In this document: piece after piece, positions 7,021-14,503 of the stretch
Layout of the letters: every line of letters begins with the position of its first letter
Numbering within the stretch: the stretch's first letter is position 1
Assembly: GCA_035642125.1 (NCBI GenBank)
Contig: DASQSZ010000173.1
Location: forward strand, 1 to 21,858
Direction of reading: 5' to 3'
DNA from: CALAED01 sp937891035
GTDB taxonomy: Bacteria; Actinomycetota; Actinomycetes; Streptosporangiales; Streptosporangiaceae
Length of the DNA stretch: 21,858 nt
Made by a program: the position numbers and the translations under genes
Notes under the pieces: generated by a model
What the model was told of the DNA's origin: nothing
What the model saw: the letters and a program-made list of their open reading frames with translations, nothing else
Databases searched by the model: none

Positions 7021-9471
7021 ATGACCTACCGTGCCCTCGACCGCGACTGGACGCTGCGTCCGATCGGCGGCGAGCCACACATCGGCCCGGACCAGGTGCC
7101 CGCGACCGTGCCCGGCTGCGTGCACACCGACCTGCTCGCCGCCGGGCTGATCCCCGACCCCTACCTCGACGACAACGAACAGCGGCTCGGCTGGATCGGC
7201 CGTACGGACTGGGCGTATGAGACCACGTTCGACTGGACGCCGGTGGGCGCCGCGCGCACGGAACTCGACTGCGCCGGCCTCGACACGGTCGCGACGGTGG
7301 AGCTCAACGGCGTGGTGCTCGGGCAGACCACCAACATGCACCGCCGCTACCGCTTCGACGTCGTCGGCGCGCTGCGGCCCGGCGCGAACCGGCTCGTCGT
7401 GCGGTTCGCCGCGCCGTACGCGTACGCGGAACGACTGCGCGACGAGCTCGGCGACCGGCCAGGCGCCTACCCCGAGCCGTACAACTTCATCAGGAAGATG
7501 GCGTGCAACTTCGGCTGGGACTGGGGGCCGACGCTGGTGACCGCCGGCATCTGGCGGCCGATCGGCCTGCGGTCATGGTCGACGGCGCGGCTGGCCGCGG
7601 TCCGGCCGCAGGCGTCCGCCGACGGACGCGTCATCGTGCACACGACGCTGGACCGTCTCGCCGCCGACGAGCTGACCCTCAGCATCGACCTCGCGGGCCG
7701 CTCGACGACCGCCGTGATCCCCGCCGGGCAGACGGCCGCGACCGTCGAGCTCAAGGTCGACTCGCCCGCGCTGTGGTGGCCCCGCGGGTACGGCGACCAG
7801 CCCCTGTACGACCTGGACCTCTCCCTCACCGGCCCCGGCGGCACCCTCGATGGCCGGCGGATGCGCGTCGGCTTTCGCGACGTCCGGGTGGACACCGCCC
7901 CCGATGCCCGAGGCTCGGCGTTCACCCTCGTCGTCAACGGGGCGCCCGTCTTCGCCCGCGGCGCCAACTGGATCCCCGACGACTGCTTCCCGGCCCGGGT
8001 GGACCGCGACCGCTATGCCGTACGGCTGCGCCAGGCGTGCGCCGCCGGGCTCAACCTCGTCCGCGTCTGGGGCGGCGGGATCTATGAGAGCGACGACTTT
8101 TACGATCTGTGCGACGAGCTCGGGCTGCTGGTCTGGCAGGACTTCCCGTTCGCCTGTGCCGCCTACCCGGAGGAGGGCCCGTTCCCGGCCGAGATCGAGG
8201 CGGAGGCGCGCGACAACATCACCCGGCTCGCGCCGCATCCCAGCCTGGCGCTGTGGTGCGGCAACAACGAGAACCTCTGGGGGTTCGCCGACTGGGGCTG
8301 GCGAGAGCGGCTGGCCGGGCGTACCTGGGGCGCCGGCTACTACTTCGACCTGCTGCCCCGCCTCGTCGCAGAGCTGGACCCGGCCCGACCGTACTGGCCG
8401 GGCAGCCCCTACTCAGGCAACAGAGAAACCCACCCTGACGAGCTCAACCACGGCACGGCACACATCTGGGACGTCTGGAACCAGCGCGACTACGCCGCCT
8501 ATCGCGACAAGAGGCCCAGGTTCGCGGCCGAGTTCGGCTTCCAGGGACCGGCGACGTACGCCACGCTGCGCCGCGCCATCACACACACCGAAGAGCCGCT
8601 GACACCCGACGCGCCGCTCCTGCTCCATCACCAGAAGGCCGCCGACGGGAACGGCAAGCTGGCCCGCGGTCTTGAGCCGTACTTCCCCAAGCCCGACACC
8701 TTCGACGACTGGCACTACCTCACCCAGCTCAACCAGGCCCGGGCCATCACGCTCGGCGTCGAGCACTTTCGCGCGCTGTGGCCGGAGTGCGCGGGCAGTG
8801 TGGTCTGGCAGCTCAACGACTGCTGGCCGGTCACCTCCTGGGCGGCGATAGACGGCGACGGACGGCGCAAGCCGCTGTGGTACGCGCTGCGCCGCGCCTA
8901 CGCCGACCGGCTGCTGACCGTCCAGCCGTGCGCCGACGGTCTCGTACTGGTGGCGGTCAACGACACCGATCTCGCGTGGGACCTGCCCGCCCGCGCCGTC
9001 CGGCACTCCTTCACCGGCCGCGAACTCGCCGCCGCCGACCTGCCGCTGACCGTCCCGCCACGCCAGGTCGCCGCCGTGCCGATCCCCTCCGACCTCGTCG
9101 CCCCCGCCGACCCTTCGGCCGAACTCCTCGTGGTCACCACGCCCGACACCCGAGCCCTGTGGTTCTTCGCCCCCGACAAGGACCTGGCCCTGCCGGCCCC
9201 CGACTTCACGACCTCGCTGTGCCCGATCGACGGCGGCGTCGAGGTCACGCTCACGGCCCGGGTGCTGCTCCGCGACGTCTGTCTGTTCCCCGACCGCCTC
9301 GATCCGGCCGCCGAGGTCGACGACATGCTCGTCACCCTGCTCCCCGGCGAGTCGGCCCGCTTCGTCGTCCGCTCAGCGGCGCCCCTCGACGCCGCCGCCC
9401 TGACCACCCCGCCCGTCCTCCGTGCGGTCAACGACATCACCCACCGCACCCCCCGCCCGGAGGCCGACTGA
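7021..9471 (+). CDS. Cytoplasmic beta-mannosidase, glycoside hydrolase family 2
   Basis: The 816-residue product begins without a signal peptide, so it acts in the cytoplasm. It has the GH2 beta-mannosidase order: N-terminal jelly-roll sugar-binding domain (about 5-180, including PYNFIRKMACNFGWDWGP), an Ig-like domain (about 185-290), the TIM barrel (from about 300) and C-terminal beta domains. The predicted acid/base is E417 in WCGNNEN and the predicted nucleophile is E504 in AEFGFQ; both match characterised beta-mannosidases, as do GANWIPDD, VWGGGIYE and WQLNDCWPVTSWA. It would release mannose from imported beta-1,4-mannobiose or short manno-oligosaccharides. The gene lies 27 bases behind the second permease with GGGAG before the ATG, so it is the last gene of the transport operon. 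Length fits the family (about 800-860). The GH2 subclass is secure; the exact substrate chain length is inferred. Confidence 0.93.
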   Translation: MTYRALDRDWTLRPIGGEPHIGPDQVPATVPGCVHTDLLAAGLIPDPYLDDNEQRLGWIGRTDWAYETTFDWTPVGAARTELDCAGLDTVATVELNGVVLGQTTNMHRRYRFDVVGALRPGANRLVVRFAAPYAYAERLRDELGDRPGAYPEPYNFIRKMACNFGWDWGPTLVTAGIWRPIGLRSWSTARLAAVRPQASADGRVIVHTTLDRLAADELTLSIDLAGRSTTAVIPAGQTAATVELKVDSPALWWPRGYGDQPLYDLDLSLTGPGGTLDGRRMRVGFRDVRVDTAPDARGSAFTLVVNGAPVFARGANWIPDDCFPARVDRDRYAVRLRQACAAGLNLVRVWGGGIYESDDFYDLCDELGLLVWQDFPFACAAYPEEGPFPAEIEAEARDNITRLAPHPSLALWCGNNENLWGFADWGWRERLAGRTWGAGYYFDLLPRLVAELDPARPYWPGSPYSGNRETHPDELNHGTAHIWDVWNQRDYAAYRDKRPRFAAEFGFQGPATYATLRRAITHTEEPLTPDAPLLLHHQKAADGNGKLARGLEPYFPKPDTFDDWHYLTQLNQARAITLGVEHFRALWPECAGSVVWQLNDCWPVTSWAAIDGDGRRKPLWYALRRAYADRLLTVQPCADGLVLVAVNDTDLAWDLPARAVRHSFTGRELAAADLPLTVPPRQVAAVPIPSDLVAPADPSAELLVVTTPDTRALWFFAPDKDLALPAPDFTTSLCPIDGGVEVTLTARVLLRDVCLFPDRLDPAAEVDDMLVTLLPGESARFVVRSAAPLDAAALTTPPVLRAVNDITHRTPRPEAD

Positions 9472-9501
9472 CGAGCTTCCCCTGCACCGTCAAACTTTCG
9501 C

Positions 9502-9533
9502 CACGTAAGGTAATCACTGATATACATTACGTG
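9502..9533. promoter_or_regulatory. Inverted repeat in AT-richer intergenic DNA downstream of the mannosidase gene
   Basis: CACGTAA (9502-9508) and TTACGTG (9527-9533) are perfect inverted arms separated by 18 bases. The segment is much richer in A and T than its surroundings and contains TACATT, a possible -10 hexamer. It could be an operator/promoter for the Uma2 gene at 9649 or a weak end-of-operon structure. The arm spacing of about two and a half helical turns fits a protein site better than a terminator. Confidence 0.35.
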
Positions 9534-9648
9534 CGCGCGACGGTGCGTCCTGCCAGGACGGCATCGTCAACGGTGGCGCGCACGTGAGTTGGGTACCGTT
9601 ACTCGCATGTCGGATGACGACTCCGGTCGTCTCCACGAAGGAGACGAG

Positions 9649-10248
9649 ATGACCGCAGCACCGCTGCCCGATGCGGCAGAGACGCTGCCCGCCTGGGCTT
9701 TCCCGCCACCGGACGGCTTCGTTGCGGACGACCTCGACAGGCTCACGGCACTCCCCCCGCACACTGAGCTGATCGACGGGAGCCTTGTCTTCGTGAGCCC
9801 GCAGGCGGCGTTCCACACGCTGGTGATGGACATACTCGTTAACGGACTGCGTCGCACCGCGCCGAAAGACCTACGAGTGCGCCGCGAGATGAGCGTGATC
9901 CTGGCCCAACGGCAGCGACCGGAGCCGGACCTCGTCGTTGTCAATGCGGCGTCGGTGATCGGTGCAGATCAGACCGCCCACAAGGGTGCCGATATCACGC
10001 TCGCCGTGGAGGTCGTGTCGGCGGATTCGGAAGTGCGCGACCGGGAGCGCAAGCCGCAGCTGTATGCCAAGGCGGGTATACCGCACTTTTGGCGCGTAGA
10101 GAATGACTCGGGGCGGCCCATTGTGTATACGTACGAGCTGGACCCGGCCACCCAGTCCTACGTGCCGACGGGGATTCACCACGAGAGGCTGAAGACGACT
10201 GTTCCCTTCGACATCGACATCGATCTGACCGAGATCGACAGGCTTTAA
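9649..10248 (+). CDS. Uma2-family (DUF820) endonuclease-like protein, full-length copy
   Basis: The 199-residue product has the Uma2 layout: an N-terminal region rich in DDLDRL, a helix after SPQAAFHTLVMDIL, then the restriction-endonuclease-like core with P93-D94 (RPEPDLVVV), E121-V122 (LAVEVVSADSEVRDRERK) and the K135...Y139...GIPHFWRVE end. These match the PD-(D/E)xK-like residues of the family. Uma2 proteins are numerous in actinomycetes and cyanobacteria; their biological role is poorly known. The ATG at 9649 is chosen because AAGGAG sits five bases upstream; in-frame ATGs at 9607 and upstream lack a ribosome site. A diverged, truncated paralogue lies at 15169. The stop overlaps a remnant of an oxidoreductase gene on the other strand. 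Confidence 0.88.
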   Translation: MTAAPLPDAAETLPAWAFPPPDGFVADDLDRLTALPPHTELIDGSLVFVSPQAAFHTLVMDILVNGLRRTAPKDLRVRREMSVILAQRQRPEPDLVVVNAASVIGADQTAHKGADITLAVEVVSADSEVRDRERKPQLYAKAGIPHFWRVENDSGRPIVYTYELDPATQSYVPTGIHHERLKTTVPFDIDIDLTEIDRL

Positions 10249-10324
10249 GGGCTGAGGAGGAGCTTGCCGGTGGTGCGGCGGCCCTCGAGGTCGTCGTGGG
10301 CCACGCCCGCCTCGTGCAGGGCGT
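10245..10324 (-). pseudogene. Remnant of the 3' end of a quinone oxidoreductase gene
   Basis: On the minus strand this encodes about ALHEAGVAHDDLEGRR then TTGKLLLSP and a stop, nearly the same as the last 26 residues of the intact oxidoreductase at 16274-17233 (ending TTGKLLLIP). By eye the DNA matches 16274-16353 with seven mismatches in 80 positions, then similarity ends abruptly near 10325. There is no start or upstream coding part. Its stop codon overlaps that of the Uma2 gene. This is the tail left after a deletion or recombination. Confidence 0.8.
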
Positions 10325-10473
10325 GCCGCCTCAACAGCGCGTTTCGATGAGCTCATTTGATCGCTGGAGCCATAGCTGCGGGATAAACGGGATAAAACTG
10401 CCGTCATGGACGGTAATCCTCTGCCCCGCTTGGTAGCGGGCGCTGTCAGGTCACCCGCTCTGGAGGCGTACTG

Positions 10474-10842
10474 ATGACCGACTCCGCACCTCGGATGCGG
10501 CACTATTCGGCACCCAATAACCCTTCGGTGATCGTCGCGGAGATCGTCGGTATGGTCGACATCCACGGCTCCACGCGACTGTTGGACTTCATGCTCAGTC
10601 TGATCGCCCAAGGACATTGGAAGCTCGTCATCGATGTCGACCGGGCCGACTTTGTCGACGGGGCGGGGCTCGACGCGCTAACCGGGGTGTTCAACGCCGC
10701 GAATCGTCACGGCGGCTATGTGGTGCTGGCTTGTTCGCAGGAGCTTGTGCTGCGGCAGTGCCGGTCAGCAGGGGTCACCAAGTTTTTCTCGATCTGGCCT
10801 GACAGTTCAGAGGCCGCCGCCTTCCTCTCGTCATCATTGTGA
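10474..10842 (+). CDS. STAS-domain protein, anti-sigma factor antagonist-like, lacking the phosphorylatable serine
   Basis: The 122-residue product is a single STAS domain: strand VIVAEIVGMVDIHGSTRLLDF (positions about 19-39), then KLVIDVDRADFVDGAGLDAL and the C-terminal helices around VLACSQELVLRQCRSAGV. Typical SpoIIAA/RsbV antagonists carry D-S-[ST]-G-L, where a serine is phosphorylated by the partner kinase/anti-sigma factor. Here the motif is D62-G63-A64-G65-L66, so that serine is gone. It could be permanently unphosphorylated, bind a nucleotide or another partner, or be a decoy. The ATG at 10474 has GGAGG seven bases upstream. No sigma factor is next to it; the nearest RsbW-like gene (14504) is broken. 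The fold is clear; the pathway is not. Confidence 0.87.
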   Translation: MTDSAPRMRHYSAPNNPSVIVAEIVGMVDIHGSTRLLDFMLSLIAQGHWKLVIDVDRADFVDGAGLDALTGVFNAANRHGGYVVLACSQELVLRQCRSAGVTKFFSIWPDSSEAAAFLSSSL

Positions 10843-10984
10843 TCACGGGAAGGGTCCTCTCGGCCTTGCGGGATCTCGGAGGATTCGTACGGACACCCGG
10901 GCGTGACGGCGTGCCGCTTTGATGTTGCTCGCTTGCTTGTGTCAGGCTCCGGCGTCGACCCTTGAGCGATGTGTGGAGGCGGGC

Positions 10985-11566
10985 GTGCGCGAGGTCGAGG
11001 TCAAGTATCGCGTTCGCGACACTGAGGCACTACTCGTGGCACTCAAGGTGAGGGAAGTGCGGCTCGGTGCGCCGGTTCGCCAGGACGATCAGGCGTATGC
11101 GCCCGCGGGCTGGTCTTTCGGCGACAGCAAGCTGGGCGTGCCCTTCGTGCGGCTGCGCACCGTCCACGGCCGTCACGTGTTCACCCTCAAGCGACCGGCC
11201 GAGAACGCCTTGTCGTGTGACGAGCACGAGTCCGAGGTGTCCGATCGCGACCAGATGCATGCGGCCATCGTGGCGATGGGCTTCTATCCGACTGTGCGCA
11301 TCGTCAAGACGCGCCGGACGGGTCGGCTCGGCGGCGTGCATCTGTGCGTGGACGAGGTGGAAGACCTCGGCACGTTCTTGGAGCTGGAGCGCATGGTTCC
11401 GGCGCACCTGTCGGGTGAGGCCGTCCAGGAGGAGTTGATCGACCTGGTTGCTTCGCTCGGATTTCAGATGGAGCGCGTTGAGGAGACCTACGACTCGCTG
11501 GTGCATGCCGCGCTCGCGTCCGGGATCGAATCTCCGGGTGTCAGTGCCTCCACCAGCCCCGTCTAG
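10985..11566 (+). CDS. CYTH-domain protein (class IV adenylate cyclase / thiamine triphosphatase-like)
   Basis: The 193-residue product begins almost directly with the CYTH signature E3-x-E5-x-K7 (REVEVKYRV). Basic/acidic strand residues typical of the triphosphate tunnel follow: VRLRTVHGRHVFTLKRP (about 55-71), ESEV (about 80-83), VKTRRTG (about 106-112), LCVDEVEDLGTFLELE (about 119-134). CYTH enzymes bind triphosphates in a beta-barrel tunnel with metal and hydrolyse inorganic or thiamine triphosphate, or cyclise ATP (CyaB). The sequence does not decide between these. The GTG at 10985 is chosen because TGGAGG lies five bases upstream and it places ExExK at the N-terminus as usual; an ATG at 10919 would add an unconvincing Cys-rich leader. 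It follows the STAS gene by 142 bases; no functional link is evident. Confidence 0.86.
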   Translation: MREVEVKYRVRDTEALLVALKVREVRLGAPVRQDDQAYAPAGWSFGDSKLGVPFVRLRTVHGRHVFTLKRPAENALSCDEHESEVSDRDQMHAAIVAMGFYPTVRIVKTRRTGRLGGVHLCVDEVEDLGTFLELERMVPAHLSGEAVQEELIDLVASLGFQMERVEETYDSLVHAALASGIESPGVSASTSPV

Positions 11567-11963
11567 AACGGCTGTCCGATCACTCCGCCCTCACCGTGCG
11601 CCTCAAGGTCGCCCGTCGGAGGTACTACCGATCTCCGACCCCATTGCGACGACAATCACACCTACCCTCTTCTGCACTCGCACAATCGGGCAACGAGGAC
11701 CTCGCCCGAACTGGCGCCTCCATAGGCTGACGCCTACGGGAGGTAGGTCCTTCACACCGTGGGCCACATCGTGGGGTGACCGGTGGGGATCTGCCGCCCG
11801 CGCCGTCCTCCGCACCGTCAACGACATGACTACCGCACCCCACCGCCACCAACGCCCCGAGCACCCGCACCGCGGACGGCAATGAGCGGGGCGCATGGCC
11901 ATGCGCGTCCGCCGACCGAAATCCGGCGACTTGAAGAGGGGCACCGACCTGTTCATCTCATGA
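11567..11963. other. Gap of about 400 bases without a convincing gene
   Basis: Short open frames occur here (for example one covering 11783-11983 and a minus-strand one ending at 11603) but none has a good ribosome site, family motif or plausible composition. The right-hand part contains a 16-base perfect palindrome (11891-11906), described separately. The gap lies directly before the truncated restriction endonuclease gene; I see no remnant of its N-terminal domain or of a methyltransferase in any frame. Confidence 0.5.
11891..11906. promoter_or_regulatory. Perfect 16-base palindrome upstream of the restriction endonuclease gene
   Basis: GCGCATGGCCATGCGC is self-complementary, and an outer pair GCGGAC (11872-11877) / GTCCGC (11907-11912) flanks it. 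It ends 57 bases before the predicted start at 11964. It may be an operator for the nuclease gene or a hairpin-forming terminator of something upstream; no T-run follows. Function is inferred only from symmetry and position. Confidence 0.4.
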
Positions 11964-12566
11964 ATGTCACTTCCGATCCGTAAGCTTACGGTCGTGGCGG
12001 AGACAGCAGGGACTCCAGTAGCGGATGCGGCAGGACGACTCGTCGCCAGCACAGAGGATCGTCGGACGGCCGCCTCTCTTGCCAGGGACCTCAATGAAAT
12101 TACCCTTAGTCCAGGCGGCCAGAATACGCTTATCGCTCTCATTATCGATGAGTTCTGTGCACGCTTCACGCCCGGAGGAAAGATTCTCTACATCGGTGAT
12201 GCCGATGAGAAGTGGAGTCTTTTCGACGATAGCGAAATTGGTAGGCTCGGCATCGTCGTTGATTCACATGGAAAGATGCCTGATCTGGTTGTTTACATGC
12301 CAGATCGCGAGTGGCTTGTTCTTATCGAAGCGGCTTCGTCGCACGGTCCTGTGGACTCAAAACGCCGCGGAGGGCTCAAGTCGCTTTTTCGTAATTCATC
12401 CGTCGGTCTCGTATTTATCTCCTGCTTCCCATCTCGGGCCGAGCTCCGCCAAAACCTGAAAGATATAGCCTGGGGGACAGAGGTCTGGTGCGCCGATAAC
12501 CCCACTCACCTAATCCACTTCGATGGCGAACGCTTTCTCGGGCCATACGAGACAGACCAAGCTTGA
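11964..12566 (+). CDS. BsuBI/PstI-family type II restriction endonuclease, catalytic C-terminal domain only
   Basis: The 200-residue product matches the BsuBI/PstI catalytic domain from about residue 45 on: ITLSPGGQN, GKILYIGDADEKW (72-84), LGIVVDSHGKMPDLVVY (95-111), WLVLIEAASSHGPVDSKRR (117-135), GLVFISCFPSR, IAWGTEVW, and the ending IHFDGERFLGPYE. The presumed active-site residues P106-D107, E122 and the HGPVxxKR motif are intact. Known PstI/BsuBI enzymes are over 300 residues with an N-terminal helical domain; here only about 44 unrelated residues precede the catalytic part, and a stop lies in frame just before the ATG. GTG at 11996 is an alternative start. Base composition is visibly lower in GC than that of its neighbours, suggesting transfer. 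No CTGCAG methyltransferase gene is in the window. It may be a degraded restriction gene, or a stand-alone nuclease. Confidence 0.85.
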   Translation: MSLPIRKLTVVAETAGTPVADAAGRLVASTEDRRTAASLARDLNEITLSPGGQNTLIALIIDEFCARFTPGGKILYIGDADEKWSLFDDSEIGRLGIVVDSHGKMPDLVVYMPDREWLVLIEAASSHGPVDSKRRGGLKSLFRNSSVGLVFISCFPSRAELRQNLKDIAWGTEVWCADNPTHLIHFDGERFLGPYETDQA

Positions 12567-12778
12567 ATGAGTATCGCAGATGCGCAGGGAACTCCGAGGA
12601 GCAGCGAGCACGAGAAGACGATCAGGGACCGGGTTGCTCTATAGCTCGTTGACGTCGAGCCCGAATTCTCGAAGGAGATTGACGCTCACGTTCGGGTTTG
12701 CTGAGCAAGAATCCGCAGCGGGGTCCCTGAGAGCAAGGCGTTCTGATTCGTGCTGATTGTCCTCGCGTCCCATCTTCG

Positions 12779-14167
12779 TCAGGCGGCGGATAGCTCATGA
12801 CGCAAATAGGCACGCCACTCGCGCACGCTTGGCTCGCGGGCGTGTGGTTCGAGGTCGCGGTCGAGGTCGCGGATCCGGGCCGTACAGCGGGTGGACTTGA
12901 GCCGCTGCGCCATTGGGACGGCGGCGCGGGCGTGGTGGAGCGCCGCGTCCAGTTCGTTCTGGCCGATCAATGCTTGGGCGAGGATGACGGTGTTGAGTTG
13001 CACTGATCGGAATTGGGAGCCGAATCCGCGTACGGCTTGCGTCGCGCACGCCTCGGCCCGGGCGTGTTCGCCGATCATCTGCCAGCAGTAGCCGATCTCG
13101 GCGCTCAGTTCGGCGGGCACCAAGTACCACACCCATGGCGGTTCGTGGTCCGCGTTAGGATTCGCGGCAGCGAACGCCTTTTCGGCTTGGTCTATCAGCC
13201 GGTGGACACGCGCGGCGGCGTGGCTATCGAAGGTCTCGGCCAGTGCGACGCCCACGGCGGTCGACCGGGCCTCCATGACGAGTTGGTATGCCCGCACCCG
13301 CGGACAGGCATCGGCCTGCTCGCCCGCATGGCAGGCCGCTCGCGCCAGCCGAATTGCCGCCTGGGGCTGGCGCAGGTCACAGGCTAGCTGCGCAAGCGCG
13401 TCCAGCACACAGGCTGCGGTCAGCGGGTCGTCGGCCGCCTTCGCCAGCCGCAGTGCCTGCCCGTAATGGGCTTGGGCCAGGCCGTGGCGCCCGAGGTCGT
13501 AGGCTTCCCAGCCGGCGAGCTCGGTCATGCTCGCCGCTGCGGTCAGCAGTTGTTTGCCGACCTCGTCCGTGTAGGTTCCGGCCAGCAGCGGCGTCACCTG
13601 GGTGTTGAGGTAGTCGACCACCGCAGGGCGCACCAAGCCCCCGCCGAACTGGTGGTCCATCGAGCTGAACGCCTGGCGAGCCTCGTTAATGCGTTGAACG
13701 TCGTCTATGCCGACCGCCGGGCCTGTGCTCGTGTGGGCCCGGGTCGTCGCCGGTGGATCGTAGGCCCAAGACACTAACCACTCGTGCAACACGGTCGGCA
13801 CAAACGGAAGCGCGGCGAGGATTCGGCGCCGGGAGGCGTCGATGCCCACGTCCCACCTCCACAACTCGCTCGCGGCCTCCACTGTAGCCGCCAGCGACAT
13901 GTGACCGGACTCACCGGACAGCCAGGGGAACAGCGGTTGCGCGTCTTCGCCCGTGATCCACCGTTCGACCTCTTTGGGGGTCACCCCGAACATGTCCACC
14001 AGATGAGCTCGGGAATCGGGCCGAGGGTCGGTCTCGCCGCGTTCCCAGCGGGCCCAGGTGGATGCGGCAACGCCGATCGCGGCTGCCGCTTGATCTTGGG
14101 TGAGTCCAAGGCGTTCTCGGGCGGCCACCAGGCCTGGCCGGGGACAGCGGGCGGGCAGCGTTCCCAT
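12779..14167 (-). CDS. XRE-family helix-turn-helix regulator with TPR-like helical repeat domain
   Basis: The 462-residue product has an N-terminal XRE helix-turn-helix (about residues 13-67: LVAARERLGLTQDQAAAAIG, then STWARWERGET), then a long alpha-helical region with Ala-rich repeats resembling tetratricopeptide repeats (about 160-450: YDLGRHGLAQAHYGQALRLA, AAIRLARAACHAG, RAEACATQAVRGF, DAALHHARAAVPMA). Such regulators are common in actinomycetes, often encoded beside an RsbW-like ATPase gene and a small protein gene, as here. Start: ATG at 14167, eight bases behind GAGAGG; the GTG at 14176 lies right on that site. It is divergent from the broken ATPase gene and convergent with the restriction endonuclease gene. 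It probably senses a small molecule or peptide through the repeat domain, but no ligand is implied by the sequence. Confidence 0.88.
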   Translation of the reverse strand: MGTLPARCPRPGLVAARERLGLTQDQAAAAIGVAASTWARWERGETDPRPDSRAHLVDMFGVTPKEVERWITGEDAQPLFPWLSGESGHMSLAATVEAASELWRWDVGIDASRRRILAALPFVPTVLHEWLVSWAYDPPATTRAHTSTGPAVGIDDVQRINEARQAFSSMDHQFGGGLVRPAVVDYLNTQVTPLLAGTYTDEVGKQLLTAAASMTELAGWEAYDLGRHGLAQAHYGQALRLAKAADDPLTAACVLDALAQLACDLRQPQAAIRLARAACHAGEQADACPRVRAYQLVMEARSTAVGVALAETFDSHAAARVHRLIDQAEKAFAAANPNADHEPPWVWYLVPAELSAEIGYCWQMIGEHARAEACATQAVRGFGSQFRSVQLNTVILAQALIGQNELDAALHHARAAVPMAQRLKSTRCTARIRDLDRDLEPHAREPSVREWRAYLRHELSAA

Positions 14168-14503
14168 GGTTATCACCTCTCGTGACTAGAGCATCACACA
14201 GTGTCGCGCGACGGGCATCACTTCGGGTGCGTCACCCTCGAAATGCTCAGTAAATGCTCAGCAGCGCGGCTGCGCAGCAAATGCCGATCCGGGTGCTCTT
14301 CCCAGCCGCGGCGCGACGGCGGCAGCGTGTCAGCCGGAAAACCGCAGGCCACCAAGCCGAAACCGCTGGCTTTCGTTCATCGCGAGCGGCATCAGCAGGA
14401 GCAGATGCGCACCCTTGCCGAGCGCAATGGTGCCGTGGGTCGAGTCCGTGTTCGGCCGCCGCAGCGGGAATCATCGACAGCGAATAGACGAGGAGCATTC
14501 ATC
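14168..14503. promoter_or_regulatory. Divergent intergenic region between XRE regulator and ATPase remnant
   Basis: This 336-base region should carry promoters for the two divergent genes. Its clearest element is a tandem pair of AAATGCTCAG at 14241-14261, described separately. A frame open from 14201 into the ATPase gene has no ribosome site and no family-like sequence before the GTG at 14504, so I treat it as non-coding. Confidence 0.5.
14241..14261. repeat. Tandem 10-base repeat at 11-base spacing, candidate operator
   Basis: AAATGCTCAG at 14241-14250 is repeated exactly at 14252-14261. The 11-base period puts both copies on one face of the helix, as expected for cooperative binding of a regulator dimer. 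It lies 74-94 bases upstream of the XRE regulator start and could be an autoregulatory site. Related GAGCAT words occur at 14190-14195 and 14493-14498, near both gene starts. Confidence 0.42.

Noticed and set aside
10380..10396. GGGATAAA repeated twice before the STAS gene, considered as a stress-sigma promoter
   Set aside because: The pair is too close together to be -35 and -10 elements and does not match a known stress-sigma consensus.
11783..11983. Short frame of 66 codons before the nuclease gene, considered as a control or antitoxin-like protein
   Set aside because: Pro/Arg/His-rich composition, no ribosome site and no helix-turn-helix; it also covers the palindrome.
14201..14503. A 101-codon upstream extension of the ATPase frame
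   Set aside because: It has no ribosome site and no similarity to ATPase N-termini, and the GTG at 14504 has a proper Shine-Dalgarno sequence.
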